Origin: Ashinkailepas kermadecensis
Lineage: Eukaryota; Arthropoda; Thecostraca; Neolepadidae
Assembly (NCBI GenBank): GCA_034440615.1
Contig: JAOTOM010004307.1
Location: 1-64,000 of the forward strand
Length of the DNA stretch: 64,000 bases
Direction of reading: 5' to 3'
Shown here: one piece after another, positions 20,454-30,649 of the stretch
How positions within the stretch are numbered: the stretch's first letter is position 1
Layout: each line of letters starts with the position of its first letter
Notes under the pieces: model-generated
What the model saw: only the letters and a program-made list of their open reading frames with translations
Told to the model about the DNA's origin: nothing
The model's database searches: none
Program-made: the position numbers and the translations under genes

Positions 20454-20546
20454 GGGCTCCAGTTCGTGTTGGGCCCCATCCAAGTCTGTCCATAATAGCC
20501 ACTATACGTGGAGGGCATGTATTGTGAAATAAATAAATAAATAAAT
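20454..20546 (+). mobile_element. short 5'-truncated LINE tail insertion with (AAAT)n end
   Basis: The 93-bp insert ends CATGTATTGTGAAATAAATA(AATA)n, a common LINE 3' tail. It is flanked by an 18-bp near-perfect direct repeat, AAG(C/T)CTGACGACGGGA(T/C)CG, at 20436-20453 and 20547-20564. Part of its 5' sequence (CTCCAGTTCGTGTTGGGC) also appears just upstream at 20411-20428. Confidence 0.65.
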
Positions 20547-20639
20547 AAGTCTGACGACGGGACCGCTTCGCTGCAAATCACGGACCAGTCGCACAGGGAA
20601 CAGGAGTCCCGCGGAGAACTCTCACACACCAGTCGCACG

Positions 20640-20780
20640 GCTCACCACGGGATCTATCTGTGGAGTCTCACCAGTCACCAGCCACAAGTCGCACCACGGG
20701 AGACAAGAGTCCCACGGAGAAGTATCACCTGTCACCAGTCACATGGCTCACCACAGGAGACAGGAGTCCCACGGAGGAGT
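20640..20780. repeat. imperfect repeats of ACGGGAGACAAGAGTCCCAC type
   Basis: Three or four diverged copies of a roughly 60-bp unit containing CACCAGTCAC, GGCTCACCAC and GGAGTCCCACGGAG. Confidence 0.6.
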
Positions 20781-21240
20781 GCACCAGTGTAGAGTGTACA
20801 CGCTCAAGCAATGGCGCACTATATACATCATCGGTACATACTATGCACACTAATGCAGCATAGCGCACTATGTATAACACCGGTGTACAGTGTACACGCT
20901 AATGCAGCATAGCGCACTACAAACACAACCGGTGTACAGTGTACACACTAACGCAATAACGCACTATGTACACCACCAGTGTACAGTGTGCACGCTCATG
21001 GAATAGCGCACTATATACTCTACCAGTGTACATTGTTCACACTCATGCAATAGCGCACTATATACTCTACCAGTGTACATTGTTCACACTCATGCAATAG
21101 CGCACTATATACACTACCAGTGTACAGTATTCACACTCATGCAATAGCGCACTATGTACACTACCAGTGTACAGTGTTCATACTCATGCAACAGCGCACT
21201 ATATACACCACCGGTGCTGACACCACCAGTGGTTGGTCAG
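20780..21240. repeat. 47-bp satellite, about 9-10 copies
   Basis: The GCGCACTAT landmark recurs at 20814, 20863, 20912, 20959, 21006, 21053, 21100, 21147 and 21194. Spacing is 49, 49, then exactly 47 six times. The first units are longer and more diverged, the later ones almost identical. Confidence 0.93.
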
Positions 21241-21545
21241 AGTGCCTTTGGTATTACGTGTCTGGCGTGACTCAGCACAATGAGGATTAGTAGCGTATTT
21301 CCCGACCATGTCGCCTATGTGCGCTTGGTAGTCCATATGGCGGCCGTCACCGGAGGTGATTTGTTGATCGTAATTTGTCTTGATTGATTTGTTTTCAAAA
21401 TTGATCGTGACGGGGGTTGGCTTTTGAGCATTGCAGGGGAGCCCAGCACCAACATCTGCGTTGTTGCCGCGTTTACCTTCATCCCGTCGTGACAAAGCCA
21501 ATGACGAAGGAAGTCGAGAGCAGTCTCCATGCGTTAGACGAGGTG
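21241..21545 (-). pseudogene. fragment of a non-LTR reverse transcriptase
   Basis: The minus frame reads ALDFLRHWLCHDGMKVNAATTQMLVLGSPAMLK, the conserved RT thumb pattern (helix, then W..G+K+N..KT..+++G). YQAHIGDMVGKY and KGTLTNHW follow in another frame. It is a different LINE family from the one at 14-20 kb. No catalytic block is included. It is wedged between two satellite arrays. Confidence 0.65.
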
Positions 21546-21559
21546 AGACACACTGTTTT

Positions 21560-22145
21560 TTTACTGCTGTGACCGATAGTTGCGCGTCATCGGCTGACTG
21601 CTGTGACCGATAGTTGCGCGTCATCGGCAGACTGCTGTGACCGATAGTTGTGCGTCATCGGCAGACTGCTGTGACCGATAGTTGCGCGTCATCGGCTGAC
21701 TGCTGTGACCGATAGTTGTGCGACATCGGCAGACTGCTGTGACCGATAGTTGTGCGACATCGGCAGACTGCTGTGACCGATAGTTGTGCGACATCGACAG
21801 ACTGCTGTGACCGATAGTTGTGCGACATCGACAGACTGCTGTGACCGATAGTTGTGCGACATCGACAGACTGCTGTGACCGATAGTTGTGCGACATCGAC
21901 AGACTGCTGTGACCGATAGTTGTGCGACATCGACAGACTGCTGTGACCGATAGTTGTGCGACATCGGCAGACTGCTGTGACCGATAGTTGTGCGACATCG
22001 ACAGACTGCTGTGACCGATAGTTGTGCGACATCGGCAGACTGCTGTGACCGATAGTTGTGCGACATCGACAGACTGCTGTGACCGATAGTTGTGCGACAT
22101 CGGCAGACTGCTGTGACCGATAGTTGCGCGTCATCGGCAGACTGC
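21560..22145. repeat. 34-bp satellite, about 17 copies
   Basis: The CTGTGACCGATAGTTG landmark recurs every 34 bp. Each unit can form a small hairpin (CCGAT...ATCGG). As 34 is not a multiple of three, all minus frames stay open and read a 34-residue super-repeat; this is a composition effect, not coding. Confidence 0.95.
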
Positions 22146-24319
22146 ACGATGGTGACACCGTCTTCCTTTTAAAATATTGCATACATTCAGTATCAGAAGT
22201 GCAGCCGCGGTCGCGTAATGCAGATTTTGAAATGCAAAACATCTCAACGTTAGAACAAAGCTTCTCTGCCATGGATACAACGGCCATTGAGATAGGCTGG
22301 GAGCCTGTCCTATCGAAACTTGACAATTCTAACTTTGGCTCTATGACGCTCCCTCCGCCCAGTCCTGCTCGCTCTAGAGTTATTCCTACAACAGTGATGC
22401 CCTCATATGGATGCTATGCACTTATCATGACATTATTAACTGCTTACCTTCCAGATCTGCTGTCAATAGATGAATATTCCACTGTTGTGACTATTTTCCG
22501 TGGCTTAGTTTCGTGTCATTGACCGAGGTAGCGATGGTTGCTTACATGATTTATATTTAACTTTCGACATTGCATGCCTTTCATAGCGTTAAAGTAATTT
22601 GCAGGTAGGTACTCAGGGCTGTGGAATCATCAACATGCTTTCTGTTAGCGTGCCGCTCTATGCGTGCATGAGTATGGGAATAATGGACAAAAAGTCTCAT
22701 CACCATAGATCATCCACTTAAAATAATCCTGCCGCATCCTAGTGTGTTGAGTGCTGCTGCATTGGGGAGAAATGTGACCAACGGGGAGCCCGTCTCCACA
22801 TCTCACACGTTCCAGGAGTCTCTGTTGTAACCAAAATCGGCACATAAAACGAGTCGTGGTCGCGGCTTCAGATAATAATTTGCATCACCATTGGCCACTG
22901 TCGCTCTGCCGACATTGCCACGAAAGCCGGCGGAAGGTGTTGAACACGAGCACCTCGACTATCACCGGGTGAATCCGGTGTTGCGTTTACGTCCGGCCGA
23001 TTGGAGAACTGGCAAAGCTCTGACTCGCCCGACGGTCCCGCCACGGGTCTCCGTCACGGTCAATGCCAATATGGCCCGCGGCCCGTCTGCCTGCCTGACC
23101 TGTCCTTGAGGATGTGCTGCTACTCTCGAAATGGTTGTGCAGCTATTGCATGACATTATAGTATTACAAAGCAGCACGTTATTACACTCCCCAGTATTAC
23201 AAGCAAAGCAGCATTACACAAACATTACAGTATTACTAAACAGCGAACAGGTTTTTCCCCTTCTCCATGCTTGTGCATGGAATGATCTTCATTGTGGCTT
23301 TGGTTGCCAGTTGCTGAATAAAATGCTTATCCGTGACAACAGCCAGCAATAACAATAACCAGTGGTTCGCCAGGAACGCCGACCCGCAAAGGTATAAAAG
23401 TATGAAACCCGAGTAATAATCTATCATTTTATGACCACGGAAAAGCGTTGTTTTGTCTCCAAGACGAGTCTGCTGCTTGTGTCGGCGTTAGACAGGACCA
23501 TAGGAACATGGGAAGAGCAGAGGCTGCGCTTTCGAGCAGCCGGACTGAACATTTGACCGCAGAAATAAAGCAAAACATTTTGTGGTCCCAGAACGATGGT
23601 TGCGGATATCGAAGTTCATTACGTCAAGTGGGGAGCGGGGTGGGCAGGGGACAGGGACCGGGACAGAAGACAGTCATCGTTTTACTCTTCTGGCTTGAAA
23701 ATCGCTCCTGCGCCCCTGACCTCAGATCTCACATGGATACTGGGGGTGGCATTGTTAGTATGCCAATTGTAGGCAATTTGTCAGAATTTCCTCCGATCAT
23801 GCATCGGTGTGAACATTTATGAAACGGACTGACAATATGATCAATGACGTCTTTTAAATACGTTATCTTTCTGCATTTTGGCTAACCGGGTTGCTGAAGC
23901 TCTCAAATATGAAGCTGGCATAATCATGTGCCATCTATTCATCTATTCAGGCATATATTTGTCATTGCAATCGAAGTGGTCGAAGACGGACTTACATAAC
24001 GAGGATTTGATTTATTTTTGAACGTTGCTCTTGGGCAGGAAGTAAGTAGCTAGCATGACTAACACACCAATCTATTACACAGATTCACGACATAGTCTGT
24101 TCTAAGTCATGAAGCCCATCGCCGATTAATCTCATCCAATTGTGAGATACTGTTACCATTTTACATCTGGTGTCAAGAGTGCGCTGCGCCTTACACTCTC
24201 CATAGCATGAACACGGTGTTACAGATTCTTCTGTGTCTCTGTTAGATTAAGAGATGGCTTCTTGACGTGAGCTGTATTGGCCGGTCCTTGCTACCGCAAT
24301 AATCAATATACAACTAGAA
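22146..24319. other. no recognised gene; one GC-rich patch
   Basis: ORFs of 124-132 codons occur on the plus strand (22124-22522, 23448-23822) with no domain. A CpG-rich patch spans 22890-23110. Short TATTACA(GTATTACA) repeats lie at 23155-23245. Confidence 0.3.
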
Positions 24320-24500
24320 TCCACACTCCCAGAAGGCCGCTAATCAAGCCCACACTCAAAAGGCCGCTAATCAAGCCCACACTTAGAAGGCCGTGCCCAC
24401 ACTCAGAAGGCCGTGCCCACACTCAGAAGGCCGTGCCCACACTCAGAAGGCCGCTAATCAAGCCCACACTCAGAAGGCCGCTGATCAAGCCCACACAACC
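24320..24500. repeat. 20/27-bp interleaved repeat
   Basis: Units of AGAAGGCCGTGCCCACACTC (20 bp) and AGAAGGCCGCTAATCAAGCCCACACTC (27 bp) alternate in blocks. The longer form carries a 7-bp insertion. Confidence 0.9.
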
Positions 24501-24999
24501 CTTTGGAATGCCACTTCAACTTCCACTGCCGGCCAGCGCCTCCCCCTCACCGCCCCAGGTTAACGCCCCGGCCAACGCCCTAAAAACCGCAGTCGTGTCA
24601 CGAACACCACACGGCTCCAATACGCCACAGCGCCACCTACGCCTCCAAGAAGTAACCACTACATGGCATATCTTTGCTAGGTTGTAATTCTTAACACACG
24701 GATCCATATTCACGAGTGGTTTGATTTCCTGACACTGCATCGGCGAACTGCAGCGCAGAGACGAGAAGATGAGCCAGATCTACCCATGAACAGTTCCCAT
24801 TGAACTGCACGCCTGTTGGTCGAAATTGCAAGCATGCCTGTCGGAATTGCTACGCGTTCGTTGAACATGGAACCGCCCAGAGGTGGAGTTTACTGTACCC
24901 TCACTGGGCCTGCGCCCCACCATCTTAAAGTCCGAGTCCTAGCCTTATTTTTCGAGCACCGGCGCCATATTTTTATGTCCGGCTGCGATTTGTCGAGCT

Positions 25000-26930
25000 C
25001 CGGTACGTTTTTTTCGGTGGCGGAACGCGATTTTTTAAGGCATCCCTCGTGATTTTTTTGGGGTCGATTTGGTCGAGTTCTATTTTTTTGTAAGCCCCTG
25101 CACAATATTTCTTGGTCCCGGTACGATTCTTCAGGCTCCCGGTGCGAGAGCCGGGTAGAAACTGATTTTGAGAAGCCAGCTGCGGCTTGTGGGCTCCGGC
25201 GCTACTTTTTTGCCCCCAGTGAGATTTTCAAGGGCAGCGAGCGGCGTGAAATTTTTGACTCTTTTTCGAATCACAAGTGCGAAAAATTTTGTTTGGCCCC
25301 AATCAAAGTGGTTTTTTTCACTTGTTGGGATCCCTAGCTCGAATTTTGGTGGCCACAACAGGTCTTGGGGACCAACACCTTTTTAGGCCTTTGGAGCGAT
25401 TGTCGGGACCCCAGAGTGATTTACCATGTTCGGACTGTTTTTTCGTTGCTCCGGCTTCATTTTGGATGGTCCCGATGAGACTTTTGGGGCCCCGGTGTGA
25501 CCTGTCGTGCCCATAGCGTGATTTCCAGGGGCCCGGGCGAGACTTTTTGATGCCCCCAAGGTCAGAGTGATTTTCAGGGGGCCCGGACAGATCTTTTGGA
25601 GCCCTCGTGATATTATTGAACCCCGGCACGACCTTTGGCCCGCAGGGTGATTTTCATGGGCCCAGATGCGAACCTTTGAGGCCCCAGCGTAATTCTCAGG
25701 TGCTCTGGTCCGACTTCGTGCGGGTTCCAGTGCGATTTTCAGGGTCCCCGGCCAGAGCAATTGGGCTCAGCGTGATTTTCAGGGGCCCGGCCGGTCTTTC
25801 TGGCCACAGATCATTTTCAGGGGCCCCGGCGAGACTTCTTGGCCCAACAGCGTGATTGTCAGGGGCCCCGACCCGACATTTTGAGACCACAGCGTGATTT
25901 TTGGGGGCCCGGCGCGACTTTTTGCCGGCCCTAGCGGTTTTTTTTCAGGGGCCCGCTCCCATTTTGTTGAGACCCAACGTCATTTTTTAGGGGCCCCGGA
26001 ACGATTTTGGGGCCCCAATGCGATTTGAAGGGGCCTTGGCGGGATTTTCGTGGCCCCAGCGTCATTTTCTAGGCCCGCGCGACTTTTTTTTGGCCCAATA
26101 TGATTTATATGGGCCCCGGTGCGTTTTTAGGGGAGGGGCGTCATTGTTATTTTTAGGGGCTCGGCCCCACTTTTTGGAGCCCCAGTGTCATTTTTAAGGG
26201 CTCCAAAACTATTTTTTTGGCAAAAAAGTGATTTTCAGGGGTCTTGGTGTGATTTTGTGGGACCAGCGTCATTCTCAGGGCTCTTGTGCGACACTTTGGG
26301 CGCCCCAATATGATTTATAGGGGCCCGGTGCGCTTTTTGTGGCCCAACGGTATTTTCAGGAGTCCCTGTCCACATTTTGGAGCCCCCGTGTCATTTTTAT
26401 GGGCCACGGAACGATTTTTGGGCTCCCAATGTGATTTTCAGGGGCTTTGGTGCGATTTTTTGGGGCCCAGTGTCATTTTCATGGGCCCCTGCGCAACTTT
26501 TTGGGGCCCCAATGCGACTTTAGGAGCCCGTGCGATTTTTTGGGTCCCCAACGTCGTTTTCAGGGTCCCTGCGCGATTTTTTGGGCCCCAATGTGATTTT
26601 TTGGGGCCCCGTGCTATCTTTGGGGCCCCCAGAATCATTTTCAGGGGTCCCTTTGCAGCTTTTTGGGTCCCCCAGTGTGATTTTTAGGGACCCCAGTGCG
26701 ATTTTTGAGGCCCAAATGTGATCTTCAGGGGCCTTGGTGCGATTTGGAGGTCCCAGCGTCATTTTAGGGGTTCCTGTTCGACTTTTTGGCCCCCATGTGA
26801 TTTTCAGGGGCCCAATGCGCTTTTTGGGGGCTCCAGCTGGATTTTTAGGGCACCTGACGCAATTTTCCGAACCCCGGCGCTATTCTTGGGGGCCCCACAA
26901 CCTCCCAGGGGGCATGGTCCTCTTAGCTCC
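25000..26930. repeat. long degenerate GGGGCCCC / GATTTT repeat (about 1.9 kb)
   Basis: Some 45 strongly diverged units of about 40-43 bp alternate a GGGGCCCC block with (G/C)TGATTTTCAGG and GCGA(C/T)TTTTTGG blocks. Both strands give artefact ORFs rich in GP, FGS and RF. No unit is identical to its neighbour, so this is an old array. Confidence 0.85.
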
Positions 26931-27714
26931 CCCCCCCCCTCGGTACGCTACTGCCCTCCAAGCACGTCGCGCTTCGTCCAGACGTGATCGAAACTGAAAG
27001 TCAGCTGACGACGGCATTCAGTGACGAGGAGTCGGCGCGTCCTGGCGGAGTGGTGCCTATGTCATGGCGAGGTCGCGGTCCGTACACGCGCTGTCGAGTA
27101 GTGATGTTTCGTGTGGCGAGATCGCAGTCCGTACGCGCGCTGTCGAGTAGTGATGTTTCGTGTGGCGAGATCGCAGTCCGTACGCGCGCTGTCGAGTAGT
27201 GATGTTTCGTGTGGCGAGATCACAGTCCGTACGCGCGCTGTCAGTAGTGATGTGCCGTGTGGCGAGATCGCAGTCCGTACGCGCGCTGTCGAGTAGTGAT
27301 GTGCCGTGGCGAGATCGCAGTCCGTAGCGCGCTGTCGAGTAGCGATGTTTGTGTGGCGAGATCGCAGTCCGTACGCGCGCTGTCGAGTAGCGATGTTTCG
27401 TGTGGCGAGATCGCAGTCCGTACGGCGCTGTCGAGTAGTGATTGTGGGATGCAGTCCGTAGCGCGCTGTCGAGTAGCGATGTTTCGTGTGGCGAGATCGC
27501 AGTCCGTACGCGCGCTGTCGAGTAGTGATGTTTCGTGTGGCGAGATCACAGTCCGTACGCGCGCTGTCGAGTAGTGATGTGTCGTGTGGCGAGATCGCGG
27601 TCCGTACGCGCGCTGTCGAGAAGTGATGTTTCGTGTGGCGAGATAGCAGTCCGTGCGCGCGCTGTCGAGTTGTGATATGTGTCATGTGATGAGATTGTGG
27701 CCTGTGTGCGCCTT

Positions 27715-27747
27715 GTCGAGTAGTGATGTGTCACATCACTACACGAC
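27715..27747. repeat. inversion-junction hairpin 1
   Basis: GTAGTGATGTG and CACATCACTAC flank a single T. Arms extend to 16 bp with one mismatch. Confidence 0.9.
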
Positions 27748-27820
27748 AGCGCGCGCACGAACTGCGATCTCGCCGAATGACACATCACTACTCGACAGCG
27801 CGTACACGGGCCGAAATCTC

Positions 27821-27837
27821 GCCGAATATCATTCGGC
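27821..27837. repeat. inversion-junction hairpin 2
   Basis: GCCGAAT-ATC-ATTCGGC, a perfect 7-bp stem at the point where direct orientation resumes. Confidence 0.85.
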
Positions 27838-27944
27838 AAGGTAGCAGTCTGTGCGCGCGCTGTCGAGTAGTGATGTGTCGTGTGGCGAGATCGCAGTGCC
27901 GTCCGCACCATGAGAGCAGTGCCGTGCGGTGCAACGCAGTTGCA

Positions 27945-28035
27945 GACCGTGTGCATCTAGGCCGTGTGCAACCATGCCGTGTGCAACCAGACCATTTACA
28001 ACTAGGCCGTGTACAGCCAGGCCGTGTGCACTGTC
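27945..28035. repeat. short repeat of GCCGTGTGCAACCAG
   Basis: Five or six imperfect copies of about 15 bp. Confidence 0.85.
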
Positions 28036-28112
28036 GGAGCAATGACACATCGTGTGGCGAAATCGTAGCGGACGCATCGTGTTACAAGTTCCAACTGACG
28101 CTTGCTGATTGA

Positions 28113-28410
28113 TTGAGCCGGCCAGCGATGTGTGCTGAGCACGGTGAGATTGGCGAAGGCCATGCCAAAACGAGTCGGCAGCGAATGCTTCAGATATACT
28201 CACTTCTAAACACCATATATTCCGGCCGCCACGTACCGTTTCGAGCAGTACGAGCAGCAGTACTCGTACACTCGCGGCAGTCGGGCCTCATGCAGCGCCA
28301 GCGTGCCGACTATGGTGCGGCCGTCGGCAGCCGAACACTGGTGCCGCACGGAGGCCGGCCGCACGCCCTCGGTCAGGGTCATCGCCGCCATGCCCAGGTT
28401 CTGCACGTGA
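28113..28410. other. GC-rich segment with unassigned ORFs on both strands
   Basis: A 103-codon plus ORF and a 66-codon minus ORF overlap. The minus peptide (TIVGTLALHEARLPRVYEYC) looks more protein-like, but no family is recognised. Confidence 0.2.
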
Positions 28411-28427
28411 GGTTAAGCCGCTGAGGT

Positions 28428-28715
28428 TGTGCAGCTGAGGTCAGGTCAGGATGTTCAACACCGTGCCCTGCGTCTGCAGGCGAGGTTATGCCGCTGAGGT
28501 CAGGTCAGGATATTCAACACCGTGACCTGCGTCTGCAGGCGAGGTTATGCCGCTGAGGTCAGGTCAGGATATTCACCACCGTGCCCTGCGTCTGCAGGCG
28601 AGGTTATGCCGCTGAGGTTATGCAGCTGAGGTCAGGTCAGGATATTCACCACCGTGCCCTGCGTCTGCAGGCGAGGTTATGCAGATGAGGTTATGCTGCG
28701 GAAGTCAGGTCAGGG
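28428..28715. repeat. 59-bp repeat, about 5 copies
   Basis: GAGGTTATGCCGCTGAGGTC recurs at 28482 and 28541 with exact 59-bp spacing, and in further copies with small insertions (an extra TTATGCAGCTGAGG). Confidence 0.92.
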
Positions 28716-28934
28716 TCGTTCCCGCTGTGCTGTGTGTCTGCATGCCCCACATTGGAACAGCAAAAACGACGCACAATACATTTGTGACTATTACAGCTCT
28801 TCCGATCCACACGCGCAGGCTGGGGATGCGACGCATGTATGCTTATTTAAAAACATAGTACGAACACGGGCGAAGAAAATGGTGAAATAGTAAACGATAG
28901 TAAGCGAGCAAGTAAGTGAATGTGTGAGCGACTA

Positions 28935-29170
28935 GCTGATTGGCTTCAAGCCTGAATCGCCCACCGACAGACAGACTGAATTAGTGGAGACTAATGGAGA
29001 CCAATGGAGAGATGGCAGACTAATTGACTGAATGATTGGGGAGATGGACATACTGATTGACTGACTGAATGAGTGGAGAGGTGAACAGACCGACAGACTG
29101 AATGAGGGGAAAGCTGGACAGACTGACTGAACGATCGAATGGAGAGATGGACAGACTGACTGACTGAACA
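28935..29170. repeat. degenerate repeat of about 33 bp (ACTGAATGA..GGAGAGATGGACAGACTG)
   Basis: Six or seven diverged units; the landmark (G/C)ACAGACTGA recurs. Confidence 0.85.
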
Positions 29171-29215
29171 ATTGAGAACGACAGCGAGCGAGCTGGCCTG
29201 CCTCCAGGCCAGTAA

Positions 29216-29695
29216 TCACAAATACGCAGCACACGGTTGGCAGGGGACGAACACCTCCGCCGCCAGGGGCCCACTCGCCACCTGTGCTGCCATCTGGATG
29301 GTGTCCTCCCAGCGGCCGCAGTGGTTAACCGCGCCCGCCGCCAGGGGCCCACTCGCCACCTGTGCTGCCATCTGGATGGCGTCCTCCCAGCGGCCGCAGT
29401 GGTTAACCGCGCCCACCGCCAGGGGCCCACTCACCACCTGTGCTGCCATCTGGATGGTGTCCTCCCAGCGCATGCCTTGGTTGGCCGCGCCCGCCGCCAG
29501 GGGCCCACTCACCACCTGTGCTGCCATCTGGATGTCGTCCTCCCAGCGGGCGACGTGGCTGGCCGCACTCGCCGCCGGCGCGCCAATGACGCCGCCACAT
29601 GCGCCGGCCCGCTGCTGAAGGCGCCGCTCTGCACGTTCATCACGTGCTTGTCCACCTTCTGGCACAGACCCAGCGCCGAGAACATTTGTCTCCAT
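29216..29695 (-). CDS. repeat-bearing ORF with 26-residue units; coding status uncertain
   Basis: A 159-codon minus ORF starts METNVLGAGSVPEGGQ and contains four 26-residue units of the form RWEDxIQMAAQVxSGPLAAG with A-x-N-H-C-G, built from a 78-bp DNA repeat at 29240-29600. The unit length is a multiple of three and the N-terminal 50 residues are not repetitive, which would suit a real repeat protein. Some unit differences are conservative (V/A, T/A). Against this, the plus strand is also open, no splice signals or known domain are visible, and the region is full of other satellites. Confidence 0.25.
   Translation of the reverse strand: METNVLGAGSVPEGGQARDERAERRLQQRAGACGGVIGAPAASAASHVARWEDDIQMAAQVVSGPLAAGAANQGMRWEDTIQMAAQVVSGPLAVGAVNHCGRWEDAIQMAAQVASGPLAAGAVNHCGRWEDTIQMAAQVASGPLAAEVFVPCQPCAAYL
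29240..29600. repeat. 78-bp GC-rich repeat, 4 copies
   Basis: Landmark CCAGGGGCCCACTC(G/A)CCACC every 78 bp; the copies are about 90% alike by eye. Confidence 0.95.
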
Positions 29696-29809
29696 GGCAG
29701 CCTCGTGTGCGGCAGGTGGTGCGGCGTGGACTACACTGCGGACGCACGGGGAAACGGTGTCAGAGGGCGTACTGAATCATTCATAAACACAATGCAAAAT
29801 TGCCGCTAG

Positions 29810-30379
29810 AAGTTTCCTGTTGCTTTCTGATCAAGTTCACAGAAGCTTAAATATTGTGAACGGCATAATTCATGGGCAATTTCGATATCCTACTGTCCTT
29901 TGTTTGACATCGCACACCGAATGGAAACCCGTTGTTTTAGCCCTGCCGTGGCGTGATCTTCCAGCGGAACCTTACCGCACACTCCCTCACCCAAATAGCC
30001 AGTGCTTCGAGAGTACGCAGCGAATTACAAACACCTTCTCATCTGGCATCATCTCGGCCATCATCTGTCGACACAGAACAGCATGGCGCGCCATCCGGCA
30101 CCACGGCAAACTGCGCTTGACAAAATGTTGATCACTGGCTTCGCATCGGCCACCATCTGGCAACACCAAGCAAAAAAAAACTTCCTGAAATGCATAAACT
30201 GTGTATGCAGCAACATATCATACAGCTGGTCATCGAGTAATGATGAAACAAGGTCAGGGGCGTCATTGCATGTGCTAAGGGTCCCAGCCATTAATTTGCC
30301 CCTCCCCAATCATGATTCCTCAATCATGCTACAGCTTAACCATTGAGCCTATAGAGGCGCCCTTCCAGAACGCTGGATA
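29810..30379. other. no recognised gene
   Basis: ORFs of about 100 codons on both strands without domains. Confidence 0.3.
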
Positions 30380-30412
30380 AGAGACCAGTGCAATGAACTG
30401 TGCAATACCAAT
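30380..30412. repeat. short direct repeat flanking the Gypsy element, left
   Basis: CCAGTGCAATGAACTGTGCAATACCAATGAT occurs here and at about 38274-38304 in the same orientation, one copy on either side of the Gypsy coding region. It could be an LTR remnant or a coincidental dispersed repeat. Confidence 0.6.
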
Positions 30413-30649
30413 GATGCCCCCCCCCCCCTCAACCAGACCGGCCGACACATCAGCGGCACCACCGCAGCCGCGGCGCTTCGATGGACACGGGGAACAAAAA
30501 GTACACGACCAGACCGCGGTACGGTAAAGGATGACGGCAGACACCAGCCAAGTGTAGGTTCGTACAGCGTATACTCGACTTGACACACAAACAAACAGAA
30601 ATAAGTACAAAACTACACCACTTCGCTTCGCACGCGCCACTGCTCGGAC

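Larger units (their letters stand above)
27060..27900. repeat. 49-bp satellite with an internal inversion
   Basis: About 13 direct copies (landmark GATGTTTCGTGTGGCGAG every 49 bp, some shortened) run to about 27725. Two inverted copies occupy 27731-27825 and a direct copy resumes at about 27838. Both switch points are hairpins. Confidence 0.93.

Noticed and set aside
20780..21240. CRISPR-like regular spacing of 47 bp
   Set aside because: The whole unit is repeated, so there are no variable spacers.
21621..22326. ORFs of 152-223 codons with SQQS..LSVTAV repeats
   Set aside because: Read-through of the 34-bp satellite in three frames.
27062..27685. 207-codon ORF rich in TRQRAYGLRSRHTKH
   Set aside because: Read-through of the 49-bp satellite.
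28113..28424. Host exon in the GC-rich segment
   Set aside because: ORFs overlap on both strands and no convincing splice sites or domain were seen.
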